DNA of 64,000 nucleotides from JACJYC01 sp964558465 (lineage in GTDB: Bacteria; Bacteroidota; Bacteroidia; Chitinophagales; Saprospiraceae): positions 39,262-103,261 of the forward strand of contig CAZLEF010000014.1 of the NCBI GenBank assembly GCA_964558465.1, in the 5' to 3' direction. Numbering within the stretch: the first letter of the stretch is position 1; every line of letters starts with the position of its first letter. The translations under genes and the position numbers were made by a program. This document shows positions 25,333-33,580 of this stretch, one piece after another. The notes beneath the pieces were generated by a model that saw only the letters and a program-made list of their open reading frames with translations, had not been told where the DNA came from and searched no databases.

Positions 25333-26613
25333 ATGAGAATTCTTAAAACCATACTCGCTTTGCTGCTCCCGGCTGCGATTTTCAGCCAGGAGATCCACGA
25401 AGACGTTATTTTTGAGAACAACGTCTATGTGGATCATATCAAATCCGTAAAACTGACGGTGGCCGGCCTCCCGCTGAGTCTGCCCGTCATGAGCCTGGAT
25501 TCGGATATCCCGCTGGAAATGACCTTTGATGACCTTGACCAGGATTTCCGGGATTACACCTTCACGGTGATTCATTGTGATATGAACTGGCAGCCTTCCG
25601 ACCTGACCCAACTGGATTATATGGACGGTTTTGTGGAAGACCAGATCGAAACCTATAATTATTCCTCCCGGACCAATACCCTGTTCACCCATTACAGTTT
25701 TACACTGCCCAATAATTCAATGCGGCTGACCAAGTCCGGCAATTATCTCCTGATTGTTTACGACGACGAGGACGAACGGACACCCGTTATCACCCGTCGC
25801 TTTATGGTCGTCGACAATCAATGCAAGGTATCCGGTAACCTGGTCAGGCCGAGCCGGGTAGAATTGAACCGGACGCACCAGGAAATTGATTTTGCCGCAG
25901 ATTATGGAAAGTTCCAGATCCGGAGCCCCCAGCAGGAATTGCGGGCCTCCGTACTGCAAAACAACCGGTGGGATATGGCGGTGATCGGATTGTCGCCCAA
26001 TTTTTTGCGCCCCAACGCGGTTATTTTTGATTATCAGAATGAAGTCGTTTTTCCTGCGGGCAAGGAATTCAGGTACCTCGACCTGCGCAGCATGCGCCTG
26101 GGGTCGGAAACCCTCGCTGAATTCGGCTTCAACGGCAAAAACTACGAAGCCTGGCAGTTGCCCGACGTTCCCAGATGGGATAAAGCCCATATCTTCAGGC
26201 GGGATCTCAACGGCGGATTTGTGATCGAAACCAAAGACCAGGCTGACCCTATTCTGGCAGCCGATTATGTCGAGGTGTTTTTTACTTATAAATCGGAACC
26301 CTTTTACGACCACGAGCTTTACATCATCGGTGAAATGACCGACTGGCAGCTCAAGGAGGAGTTCCGGATGGTTTACAACGACCGCATCAACGGCTATATC
26401 TGCAAAGCCAACCTCAAACAAGGTTATTACGAGTACGAATATGTACTGGCGCCCCGCAAAAAAACCAGAGACGCGGCCGCCTATGATCGCGCCGAAACCG
26501 AAGGCAACTGGTACGAGGCCGAGAACCAGTATACCATCCTGATTTACTACCGGCCGCTCGGCTCGCGTTATGACCAGTTGATCGGGTATTATTTGCTCAG
26601 TTCCAACCGGTAG
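25333..26613 (+). CDS. Type IX secretion system plug protein (DUF5103 family)
   Basis: 426 residues from MRILKTILALLLPAAIFSQ, a signal peptide; the ATG at 25288 belongs to the decamer repeat. The N-terminal domain (HEDVIFENNVYVDHIKSVKLTVAG...) and the following blocks with MTFDDLDQDFRDYTFTVIHCDMNWQPSDLT match the DUF5103 / T9SS plug first domain. The second half (EVFFTYKSEPFYDHELYIIGEMTDW) continues the family. In Flavobacterium the plug protein closes the SprA translocon of the type IX system when no substrate passes. It fits the type IX substrate encoded at 506-4630. The 3' end overlaps a convergent truncated acetyltransferase gene. Confidence 0.85.
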   Translation: MRILKTILALLLPAAIFSQEIHEDVIFENNVYVDHIKSVKLTVAGLPLSLPVMSLDSDIPLEMTFDDLDQDFRDYTFTVIHCDMNWQPSDLTQLDYMDGFVEDQIETYNYSSRTNTLFTHYSFTLPNNSMRLTKSGNYLLIVYDDEDERTPVITRRFMVVDNQCKVSGNLVRPSRVELNRTHQEIDFAADYGKFQIRSPQQELRASVLQNNRWDMAVIGLSPNFLRPNAVIFDYQNEVVFPAGKEFRYLDLRSMRLGSETLAEFGFNGKNYEAWQLPDVPRWDKAHIFRRDLNGGFVIETKDQADPILAADYVEVFFTYKSEPFYDHELYIIGEMTDWQLKEEFRMVYNDRINGYICKANLKQGYYEYEYVLAPRKKTRDAAAYDRAETEGNWYEAENQYTILIYYRPLGSRYDQLIGYYLLSSNR

Positions 26614-26968
26614 GAGGAGGAGGCGCCAGCATGGAAGTGGTCAGGAAATCGTTTGTCTGGGATTCGATGAATGCGGCGCCGGAAGCTTTCAGCAGTTCGG
26701 CAAACAGCAGGTTTGCCTGTCGCCGGTAAGCCGGCAGGACATAAAATTCGAAAACCGCATCCCGGGCCGTGATCTCTTCTTTTCCTTTTACCGCGCCGTA
26801 ACCCGCGTTCACCCCGTCAATCGTCAGCAACCAGGAATCCGTCCAGCCGCGTTCGTGGCAGGCGTTGTAGCGGATCTGGCAATTGGTTTCCAGGAGGTAT
26901 AGGGTACGAAAGGGAAGGATGGTGGGGAGGGTGGTTATTGAAGCGCTTACAAAGTTGTCAATCGCCAT
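26597..26968 (-). pseudogene. Truncated GNAT N-acetyltransferase
   Basis: About 123 codons. The visible part reads TNCQIRYNACHERGWTDSWLLTIDGVNAGYGAVKGKEEITARDAVFEFYVLPAYRRQANLLFAELLKASGAAFIESQTND (described in pieces: RYNACHERGW, AGYGAVKGKE, FEFYVLPAYRRQA, AAFIESQTND), which fits the first half of a GNAT domain, including the acetyl-CoA loop region R-R-x-x. It then breaks off: the last residues APPPPTGWN are just the reverse of the plug gene end. Related GNAT proteins are more than twice as long, so this is a 3' truncated remnant. Its neighbour, the antiporter, is also broken. Confidence 0.65.
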
Positions 26969-27257
26969 TTTTAAGCTCACAGGTTTGAACCAGGGCAAAT
27001 TTAACTTATTTATCTCAAACGGTCAAATAAACCGCCGGGTTTCGGATACAGGGTATTGCCCAACAGGTTGATGGCGTCCGTCGCCTCGGTCGGCGCCTGG
27101 GGAACCCATTGATTGATCCAATCCTAAGTTGAAAAATATAAAAGGGATTTTGGCGCTCCGGCAGCAGGTGCCGCCGCCAAGGTAGCTTATGGCAGGAAAT
27201 TATATTAAATTTTACCGGTTATTTTACTTTAATTTTGGAAGTTTAAAACGGTTTGGA

Positions 27258-28086
27258 ATGAATCTAACGATTGAAAACATTCTGCTTATAGGATCTTTAT
27301 TACTGTTCATCAGCATTGTAGCAGGCAAGACATCTTACAGGTTTGGTGTGCCGACTTTAATCTTGTTCCTGGCTATCGGAATGCTGGCCGGGTCAGACGG
27401 CCCTGGCGGCATCTATTTTGACAACCCCAGGTTAGCGCAGTTCATCGGCATCGTTTCGTTGAATTTCATCCTCTTTTCGGGCGGGCTTGACACCAACTGG
27501 ACCGCCATCAAACCCATTGTTTGGCAGGGTATTACGCTTTCAACAATTGGCGTTTTGCTCACTGCCATTTCATTGGGTATTTTTGTCTGGGCGATCACTG
27601 ATTTTACCATATATGAAGGATTGCTTTTGGGCGCCATTGTTTCTTCGACCGACGCAGCAGCCGTTTTTTCCATACTCCGGTCAAAAAGCCTGGCCCTGAA
27701 AAGTAATCTGCGCCCGACCTTGGAGTTGGAAAGCGGCAGCAATGACCCTATGGCTTATGTCCTGACCATTGCATTCCTGGGGTTGGTCGTCAATCCTGAT
27801 CAAAACTACCTTTCCGTCATCCCGTTGTTTTTCAGACAAATGATCATTGGCGCGGTGGCCGGATTTTTATTCGGCAAGGCCAGCAAATATGTCATCAATA
27901 AAATAAGGCTTGATTTTGAAAACGGCCATCATCGCAATGATCAAAAGGGGTGAAAAATATATAACGCCCAACGGCTCCTCTATGATTGAACCCCATGATG
28001 TGCTGATGGTTTTATCGGACAACCAGACGGGGATCGGTCAGGTGTATGATTGTCTTGATATTATTCAACCTGAAACCGGGGAGTAA
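27258..28086 (+). pseudogene. Cation/proton antiporter (CvrA/NhaP2-like) with internal deletion
   Basis: The first 220 codons from MNLTIENILLIGSLLL encode the N-terminal six or so helices of a CPA1-type antiporter: GVPTLILFLAIGMLAGSDGPGG, LNFILFSGGLDTNW, LLGAIVSSTDAAAVFSILRS and LELESGSNDPMAYVLT (the S-x-x-N-D transport signature). The frame then ends at 27951-27953 with an unrelated tail. In the next frame, 27919-28086 encodes AIIAMIKRGEKYITPNGSSMIEPHDVLMVLSD, the end of the TrkA_C/RCK domain that normally closes such proteins. About half of the gene, including the last helices, is missing between them and the join is out of frame. A functional product is unlikely. Confidence 0.8.
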
Positions 28087-28092
28087 GCTTTT

Positions 28093-28479
28093 TTATTTCG
28101 GCCCGATCAAATCCCACAAATTCCCATACAAATCTTCAAAGACCGCCACGGTACCGTATTCTTCCACGGAAGGCGGCCTGACAAAACGGACCTGATTTTC
28201 GACAAACCGGGTATAATCCCGCCAGAAATCATCGGTATGCAGGAACAGGAATACCCGCCCGCCGGTCTGGTTGCCGATCCTGCTTTTTTGTTCTTGATTG
28301 GCCGCTCTGGCCAGCAATAGGCAACATTCTTTCGACCCGGGCGGCGCCACGCGCACCCAACGTTTGGATTCACTCAATACGGTGTCTTCCACCAGTTCAA
28401 ATCCGAGTTTCCGGGTGTAAAATCCGATGGCTTCGTCGTAGTCGGCGACGACGAGGGCGAGATGGGCGATGTGGTTCAT
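28093..28479 (-). CDS. VOC (glyoxalase/dioxygenase) family protein
   Basis: 128 residues from MNHIAHLALVVADYDEAIGFY, a standard VOC beginning with the first metal-ligand His; the frame runs on upstream only through a QSYQSNQ repeat tract. Paired beta-alpha-beta-beta-beta units: FYTRKLGFELVEDTVL..., KRWVRVAPPGSKECCLLLAR, then GGRVFLFLHTDDFWRDYTRFVENQVRF, EEYGTVAVFEDLYGNLWDLI with the C-terminal Glu-Asp-Leu-Tyr-Gly-Asn metal segment. Small single-VOC proteins act as glyoxalases, fosfomycin- or bleomycin-binding proteins; specificity unknown. Its 5' end abuts a 9-bp tandem repeat array. Confidence 0.88.
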   Translation of the reverse strand: MNHIAHLALVVADYDEAIGFYTRKLGFELVEDTVLSESKRWVRVAPPGSKECCLLLARAANQEQKSRIGNQTGGRVFLFLHTDDFWRDYTRFVENQVRFVRPPSVEEYGTVAVFEDLYGNLWDLIGPK

Positions 28480-28481
28480 TA

Positions 28482-28558
28482 ATTGGTTCGATTGGTTCGA
28501 TTGGTTCGATTGATACGATTGGTTCGATTGATACGATTGGAACGCCACGTCGCGGCGT
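28482..28558. repeat. Tandem TTCGATTGG array with a central palindrome
   Basis: About six 9-10-bp units of GGTTCGATT/GATACGATT followed by the palindrome ACGCC-ACGTCGC-GGCGT (28542-28558), then two copies of CGAATAAACAAATCAAC overlapping the 3' end of the acyltransferase gene. It is the only sequence between that gene and the VOC gene. Confidence 0.7.
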
Positions 28559-28573
28559 GATCGAATAAACAAA

Positions 28574-29770
28574 TCAACGAATAAACAAATCAACAATTCT
28601 ATCCTTATTAATCACCGGATTGGCATACATCATCAAAAAATTCTTGAGAGCCAGCCAGTTATAGGGTTCGATTCTTTCGTCGATCCGCCGTTCGAATTGT
28701 TTTTTTTCTCTTTCCGTATAAAAAGCCATGTATTTATCCGACTGAAAATACAGGTCGCAGGCGATATAATTCGAAGGCCAGAGTTGGTAATTTTTGTATA
28801 TTTTCTGGTCGATCAGCAGGGCCATATCCTGTAATTTTTTATTCTGGGGCGCATCCTGGTTATTGATGTTATCCAATTCTTCCGACAATACGTCGCCGAC
28901 AGCGAGATGTATCCTTTTTTTCTGGCCGGTCAGCCCCTTTAAAATGGAATTAAAATCTTCATTGGAGGATTTGATGTATTCTTTTTCGTAGTATTTGGCC
29001 ATTAATTCCGGCATTTTAAGGTTGTCGGTCGGGTCAAATTCGTACGAGATGGAAACGGGTACGATGCGCAGTTTTTTAAAATAATCAAATACGTCCTCGC
29101 CGCTGTTGCACCCAAGGGCCAGCATTTTTAATACGCCCTGCTGGGTGACGTCGTTGCCGTCCTTGGTCCGGCCTTCGCGTTGGGCAAGCCAGACGGAGCG
29201 GTTATCTTCCATCAGGTTTTTGCGGATGTACTGCGAGAGCAATTTTGAGCTCAGCAGCATTTCGCGGGCGGAAAGGCTGCGCTGCACCAGAAAATTCCGG
29301 TTCAGTTTGGAGAGTTCCAGCAAAATGGGCTGCTGCACGAGGTTATCGCCGATGGCCGAGGCGGTCATCACCAGGTTGTTTTCATAAAGCGCCACATTGA
29401 TGAGCGTGGTATCCAGGATGATATCCCGGTGGTTGGAAATGAACAGATAGGACGTATCCTTTTCCAGTTTTTCAAAACCGCTGGTTGTTAAACCTTCCGA
29501 AGTCTGGCGCAATACATTCTGGATGGCTTTGTAGATGATCCTCGACTGGAAATCGTAGATGGAATGGCAGGAAAGCAGTTCTTTTTCCTGTTCTTCTTCA
29601 GAAAGACCCACCAATGAAAAGTTGAGCAGGGCTTTGAGGATCGGGTGGTCTTTGACGTTGTGCAGGGCCTGGTTGACCTCGCTGTCGAAATAGGGCCTGA
29701 TATGGTCGTAAGGTGTCAATGGTTGTGGTTTTTGTTGGGCAAATGAACGAAAATAATGGCGGTTGGCCAA
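28574..29770 (-). CDS. PlsC/LPLAT-superfamily acyltransferase
   Basis: 398 residues. The acyltransferase core has FISNHRDIILDTTLINVALY (NHR-D motif, with HRDIILD in place of the usual HX4D spacing, as in a known subgroup), IYKAIQNVLRQTSEGL, RNFLVQRSLSAREMLLSSKLLSQYI and WLAQREGRTKDGND (the E-G-R-T motif). It probably transfers an acyl chain to a glycerol-phosphate-like acceptor in phospholipid or lipid synthesis; the exact acceptor is not known. No transmembrane helix is obvious, so it is peripheral. Starts 34 bp downstream of the Fic gene on the same strand. Its last codons are copied in the neighbouring repeat. Confidence 0.8.
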   Translation of the reverse strand: MANRHYFRSFAQQKPQPLTPYDHIRPYFDSEVNQALHNVKDHPILKALLNFSLVGLSEEEQEKELLSCHSIYDFQSRIIYKAIQNVLRQTSEGLTTSGFEKLEKDTSYLFISNHRDIILDTTLINVALYENNLVMTASAIGDNLVQQPILLELSKLNRNFLVQRSLSAREMLLSSKLLSQYIRKNLMEDNRSVWLAQREGRTKDGNDVTQQGVLKMLALGCNSGEDVFDYFKKLRIVPVSISYEFDPTDNLKMPELMAKYYEKEYIKSSNEDFNSILKGLTGQKKRIHLAVGDVLSEELDNINNQDAPQNKKLQDMALLIDQKIYKNYQLWPSNYIACDLYFQSDKYMAFYTEREKKQFERRIDERIEPYNWLALKNFLMMYANPVINKDRIVDLFIR

Positions 29771-29803
29771 ACAGGTTGCCAGTTGTTGTATCTATCCCGC
29801 CGT

Positions 29804-30568
29804 TTATTTCCTTAAACTATTTGGAAGCATTGCCAAAAACGGAAGGCAGTTGTCATAATTCAATTCATAATAATTCACCCCCAGGTTGATGTTTTCGTAG
29901 TAGCTCCGGAGATTTTCCTTATAATATTTTTCCGAATGCAATTTCCAGGCCCGGCCGTTTATTTTTTCCGCTAAAAACCATTTTTCCAAGAGTCTGGCTG
30001 ACCGCCCGTTTCCGTCCCAAAAGGGATGGATATGAACAAAGATCAAATGGATCAGGGAAGCATGGTAAAATATCTGATCCAACTGCATTTCTTTTTTTAT
30101 CAAAAATTGGATATCCTGGAATAATTGAACCATTTCTCTTTTGACAAATTCCGGTTCGATTGCCAGATAAACCAGGCCCAAATGATCAAATACACCCATC
30201 CGGTCATTCCTGTATTTTCCGGTTTTATCCTTGATCAACAGTGTTTTCGCAAGTATTTTATGTGTTTTGAGAAAATTTTTCTCAGTTAATGTATTGGATT
30301 GGGCAAATTGGTATGCTGCTATCAGGGCTTCAATTTCCAGAATTTCTTTTTTCGGTTTAAATTTCTTTTGAGCCGTAATGGAATTCATATACGAGTTTAC
30401 ATCGATTGTATTCCCTTCAATATTCGAGGAGTAAACGGCGGATGTTTTGGTATTGTAATCGAGGCTAATCCGTTCATCCGAAAAATCGAAAAAGTCAAAC
30501 CAGTCCTTGATCTGATGCCCGGTTGCTTCGCGGTATTGGGCCAAATATTTTTCGTCGATAATTCTCAC
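29804..30568 (-). CDS. Fic family protein with N-terminal inhibitory helix
   Basis: 254 residues. The catalytic motif is complete: HPFWDGNGRSAR (HPFx[D/E]GNGRxxR). Upstream, TSAVYSSNIEGNT carries the S-x-x-x-E-G inhibitory motif, and its Glu would reach into the ATP site, so the protein is a class II (N-terminal inhibited) Fic AMP-transferase. The sequence between contains the usual Fic helices. Such stand-alone Fic proteins modify target proteins by AMPylation and often act as regulators or toxin-like proteins. It lies between the acyltransferase and lysC on the minus strand, with no antitoxin gene visible. A second, broken Fic-type gene is at 14061-15044. Confidence 0.9.
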   Translation of the reverse strand: MRIIDEKYLAQYREATGHQIKDWFDFFDFSDERISLDYNTKTSAVYSSNIEGNTIDVNSYMNSITAQKKFKPKKEILEIEALIAAYQFAQSNTLTEKNFLKTHKILAKTLLIKDKTGKYRNDRMGVFDHLGLVYLAIEPEFVKREMVQLFQDIQFLIKKEMQLDQIFYHASLIHLIFVHIHPFWDGNGRSARLLEKWFLAEKINGRAWKLHSEKYYKENLRSYYENINLGVNYYELNYDNCLPFLAMLPNSLRK

Positions 30569-30688
30569 ACTTTCCAGTAAAATGATGGATTATTTCCTCA
30601 AAAATACTTTATTTCCTCCATATGCCAAAACTAAAAGCCCTTATCCCATTACGGGACAAAGGCTTTGTATCATTCATCGTCGTTACTT

Positions 30689-32029
30689 CTATTTGCGTCT
30701 GCTGGCTGTTTTTTCCGGCTGCACCATCACTGCCTGAAGGGCGCGCAGTGCCAGGCTTTTGTACTCGCTTGCCACCAGTACGGACACGTTGTTATTGCTG
30801 CCGCCGTAGCTGACCATCCGGATAGGAATATCTTCGAGGGCCTGGAAAATATCGCGGGCAACGCCGGTCTTCTCGTTCAGTTCATCGCCGACAATGCAGA
30901 TGATGGTCTGATTTTCGTCGTAGCTGAGTTCGCCGAAAGGGGCCAGTTCGCGCAGAATATCTGTGAGGTGTGCAGGATTGTCGATGGTGATGGAAACCGC
31001 CACCTCGGAGGTAGCGATCATATCGATCGGGGTTTTGTATTGCTCGAATACTTCGAAGACGCGCCGCAGAAAACCATAGGCATTGAGCATGCGCCCCGAA
31101 CGGATCTTGATGGCCGTGATGCCGTCCTTGGCGGCGATGGCGCTGATGCGGCGGCCCGAGGATTGTTCGGAGATCAAGGTCCCCGGGGCATCCGGCGCCA
31201 TGGTGTTTTTCAGGCGGATCGGCACCCCCATTTTCTCGGCGGGGATTACGCAGGTCGGGTGCAGGATCTTGGCCCCGAAATAGGCCAGTTCGGCCGCTTC
31301 GCGGTAAGAAACCCGGCGAACCGGGAAAGTGTTTTCCACAATCCGGGGGTCGTTGTTGTGCAGCCCGTCGATATCGGTCCAGATCTGGATCTCCTCCGCC
31401 TCTAACGCCGCCCCTATGAGTGTGGCCGTATAATCGCTGCCGCCGCGCTGGAGGTTGTCGATCCCGCCGGCGTGGTTCAGGCAGATATACCCCTGAGTAA
31501 TGAAGTAGGGGGCTCCGGCATGCCGGTCGAGGGTCTGGGCAAATGCCCTGCTGATGAACGCCAGGTCCGGCTCCCCCTGTTCATCCAGGCGCATGAACTC
31601 GAACGCCGGGATCAACCGGGAGGGGATGGCGCTGTGTTCGAGGTACAACTGGAACAATTGGGTGGAGATCAGTTCACCCTGGGCCAGAATGATCTTCTCT
31701 TCCCGCTGGCCGAACAGACCGTCAAACAGGTGTTCGATAACGCTAAAATATTGGTCGAGGGCCATTTTTGCCCTTTGCTGGTAAAAGCCTGCCGGCAGAA
31801 GGTCCAGGATAAAAAGGCGGTATTGTTCCCGCAAAGCTGCCAGAAGGGCGGTCGCTTCATCCCGGTTGCCTTTGTACAAAGCGCCGGCAATGCGCACCAG
31901 TTGGTTGGTCGTGCCGGAGACCGCCGACAATACCACTATTTTGGATTGGCCGTCGTGGATCAGCGCGGCCACTTGCCGCATACGTTCCGGGTTGCCGACC
32001 GATGTGCCTCCAAATTTTAAGACGTTCAT
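30689..32029 (-). CDS. lysC: Aspartate kinase
   Basis: 446 residues starting MNVLKFGGTSVGNPERM, the invariant opening of the amino-acid kinase domain. Then VVLSAVSGTTNQLV, ...QGYICLNHAGGIDNLQRGGSDYTATLIGAALEAEEIQIWTDIDGLHNNDPR (described in parts: GGSDYTATLIG and IWTDIDGL) and two C-terminal ACT regulatory domains (about 300-446; IDMIATSEVAVSITI and IPIRMVSYGGSNNNVSVLV). It phosphorylates aspartate, the first step of Lys, Thr, Met and Ile synthesis, and is normally feedback controlled by Lys or Thr through the ACT domains. A monofunctional enzyme of standard length. It is divergent from an ACT-domain-like protein gene at 32233. Confidence 0.93.
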   Translation of the reverse strand: MNVLKFGGTSVGNPERMRQVAALIHDGQSKIVVLSAVSGTTNQLVRIAGALYKGNRDEATALLAALREQYRLFILDLLPAGFYQQRAKMALDQYFSVIEHLFDGLFGQREEKIILAQGELISTQLFQLYLEHSAIPSRLIPAFEFMRLDEQGEPDLAFISRAFAQTLDRHAGAPYFITQGYICLNHAGGIDNLQRGGSDYTATLIGAALEAEEIQIWTDIDGLHNNDPRIVENTFPVRRVSYREAAELAYFGAKILHPTCVIPAEKMGVPIRLKNTMAPDAPGTLISEQSSGRRISAIAAKDGITAIKIRSGRMLNAYGFLRRVFEVFEQYKTPIDMIATSEVAVSITIDNPAHLTDILRELAPFGELSYDENQTIICIVGDELNEKTGVARDIFQALEDIPIRMVSYGGSNNNVSVLVASEYKSLALRALQAVMVQPEKTASRRK

Positions 32030-32066
32030 TGGATTGAGTATATTTGATGATGCAGATCTGTTTTTT

Positions 32067-32138
32067 TTACCACTAAGGGCACTAAGAAACACTAAGGGGC
32101 TTCCGTTAACTAAGTGTCCTTAGTGGTTTCAGTGGTAA
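32067..32138. repeat. Empty hairpin of ACTAAGG-type units
   Basis: Left arm TACCACTAAGGGCACTAAG and right arm CCTTAGTGGTTTCAGTGGTAA form an imperfect inverted repeat in the 200-bp divergent lysC / ACT spacer. The same units make up the arms of the element at 32955-33538. Confidence 0.75.
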
Positions 32139-32190
32139 CTGGAATCGCCCACAAAAGTAAAACCCTGAACCGGCGAACGGAATTTTTCAT

Positions 32191-32198
32191 TAAATTTG
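32191..32198 (+). promoter_or_regulatory. -7 box (TAAATTTG) of the ACT-like gene
   Basis: TAAATTTG 35 nt before the ATG at 32233, in the spacer divergent from lysC; -33 element not clear. Confidence 0.5.
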
Positions 32199-32232
32199 TA
32201 CATTTTATAACTTTTTGTGAAATTTTGAACAA

Positions 32233-32904
32233 ATGATCCCCGTTTCGCGTGTCGTGGAAGAATTGGTCCGGCAATCGCCGTTTATTTCGGAGGCGCTGGC
32301 AGAAGGATTGATCAATGTATCGTCCCTGGCCAGGAAGCTGCAGCCCGAGGTGGAGAAGATCCTGAAAAAAAGGGTCAAACCCGGCGCCGTCGGCATGGCC
32401 ATACAGCGGATGACCCCCGGGGTGTTATTGTACGAGCAGCGCCCGCTCGAGGATTTTTTCCGGCGGGTATCCGACCTCAGCGTAAGGACGAGCCTGGTGG
32501 ATTACACCTTTCGGAATTCGGAAACCCTGCCGGAAAAACAAGCGCGTTTGCTGGAACTGATCAGCCGGCGGCCGAACGTGTTCTACACTTTTTCACAGGG
32601 TATTACCGAAACGGTTGTGATCGTGGCGGATTGGCTGGAACCGGAGGTAGAACGGGTTTTCGAGGATGAAAAACTGTTGTACAAGGAAGAACGCCTGGCC
32701 GGCATCACCCTCATTCTGCCTGAAGACAACCGGCAACTTTCCGGGGTGTATTATTTTATTCTGAAGGAACTGGCCTGGGCGGGGGTCAATCTGGTGGAGG
32801 TTGTTTCGACTTCCAATGAATTCACCATTATCGTGCAGATGAACGATCTGGATAAGGCGTTGGGGATATTGACGGGGTTGTCGAAAATGAAAATGCGGGG
32901 ATAA
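32233..32904 (+). CDS. ACT-domain-like protein divergent from lysC
   Basis: 223 residues, no signal. The C-terminal half looks like an ACT (small-molecule binding) domain: LAGITLILPEDNRQLSGVYYFILKELAWAGVNLVEVVSTSNEFTIIV reads as the typical ACT beta-alpha-beta repeat (parts LPEDNRQLSGVYYF and VSTSNEFTIIVQ). The N-terminal half (VSRVVEELVRQSPFISEALAEGLINVSSLARKL) is a helical, possibly HTH-like region. It might sense an amino acid such as Lys or Thr and report to aspartate kinase or to transcription. I do not recognise a named family for the whole protein. A -7 box (TAAATTTG, 32191-32198) precedes it and a lysC-divergent hairpin sits in the spacer. Confidence 0.6.
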   Translation: MIPVSRVVEELVRQSPFISEALAEGLINVSSLARKLQPEVEKILKKRVKPGAVGMAIQRMTPGVLLYEQRPLEDFFRRVSDLSVRTSLVDYTFRNSETLPEKQARLLELISRRPNVFYTFSQGITETVVIVADWLEPEVERVFEDEKLLYKEERLAGITLILPEDNRQLSGVYYFILKELAWAGVNLVEVVSTSNEFTIIVQMNDLDKALGILTGLSKMKMRG

Positions 32905-32954
32905 AGGGTTAAAAGAATTTTTGAAAGCGTGTTTTTATGGAATTTATTATTTTT

Positions 32955-33538
32955 ACCACTAAGGGCACTAAGGGCACTAAGGGCACTAAGGACACTAAGG
33001 ACACTAAGGACACTTGAGGAGATTTTAAGTAAAAACACCTAAAATACAATGCGTTCTCAAAAACTGATCAATGAAATAGCCTACAAGGCTGTGGGCTGCG
33101 CAATTTCGGTTCACAGGGAAATGGGACCCGGCCTTCTTGAAAAAATATACGAAGAATGCCTTTGTGAAGAATTGCGATATCAAGGAATGGCTGTGTCAAG
33201 CCAAGTAAGGGTACCCATTATTTTCAAAAAGAAAATTTTAAAAAAACGGCTGCGTATCGACCTTATGGTTGAAGATTCAGTTATCATTGAATGCAAATCG
33301 GTAAGCATTTTAATGCCGATACATCAGGCGCAATTGCTTACCTATTTGAAGTTGGCGAAAAAACCGAAGGGGTTATTGATCAACTTCAATTGCCTGAACA
33401 TAGTGAATGAAGGCTTAATTCCATTGGTAACCGACTTGTTTGCGAAACTCCCTGAAGAATGATAAGTTTGCAATTTTAAAAACACACTGTTTCTTAAATA
33501 CCTTAGTGTTTTTTAGTGCCCTTAGTGCCCTTAGTGGT
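32955..33538. mobile_element. Hairpin-bounded element 2 carrying a GxxExxY gene
   Basis: Left arm 32953-33013 is a tandem of GGGCACTAA/GGACACTAA units; right arm 33500-33541 is its inverse. Positions 32955-32980 and 33513-33538 match inverted over 26 nt without a mismatch. One gene (33049-33462) lies inside. The empty hairpin at 32067-32138 uses the same repeat unit. Confidence 0.75.
33049..33462 (+). CDS. GxxExxY protein
   Basis: 137 residues, the family length. Hallmarks: ...AVGCAISVHREMGPGLLEKIYEECL (G-P-G-L-L-E-x-x-Y) and RIDLMVEDSVIIECKSV, the D-x(n)-E-x-K of a PD-(D/E)xK nuclease-like fold, followed by HQAQLLTYLKLAKKPKGLLINFN. Biochemical activity is unknown. In other genomes this family is often present in many copies. 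Here it is the sole gene of an inverted-repeat-bounded unit with arms of about 50 bp, in the same architecture as the two four-helix-bundle genes of this window. Confidence 0.9.
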   Translation: MRSQKLINEIAYKAVGCAISVHREMGPGLLEKIYEECLCEELRYQGMAVSSQVRVPIIFKKKILKKRLRIDLMVEDSVIIECKSVSILMPIHQAQLLTYLKLAKKPKGLLINFNCLNIVNEGLIPLVTDLFAKLPEE

Positions 33539-33580
33539 TAATCTGAGTTCACGAAGGTATTGTATCCCTATTCCTTGTGT

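Noticed and set aside
26999..27257. A gene upstream of the broken antiporter (fragment around 27010-27120, minus)
   Set aside because: Only 37 codons between stops, a WINQWVPQ-like segment without identifiable family; noted as a possible remnant only.
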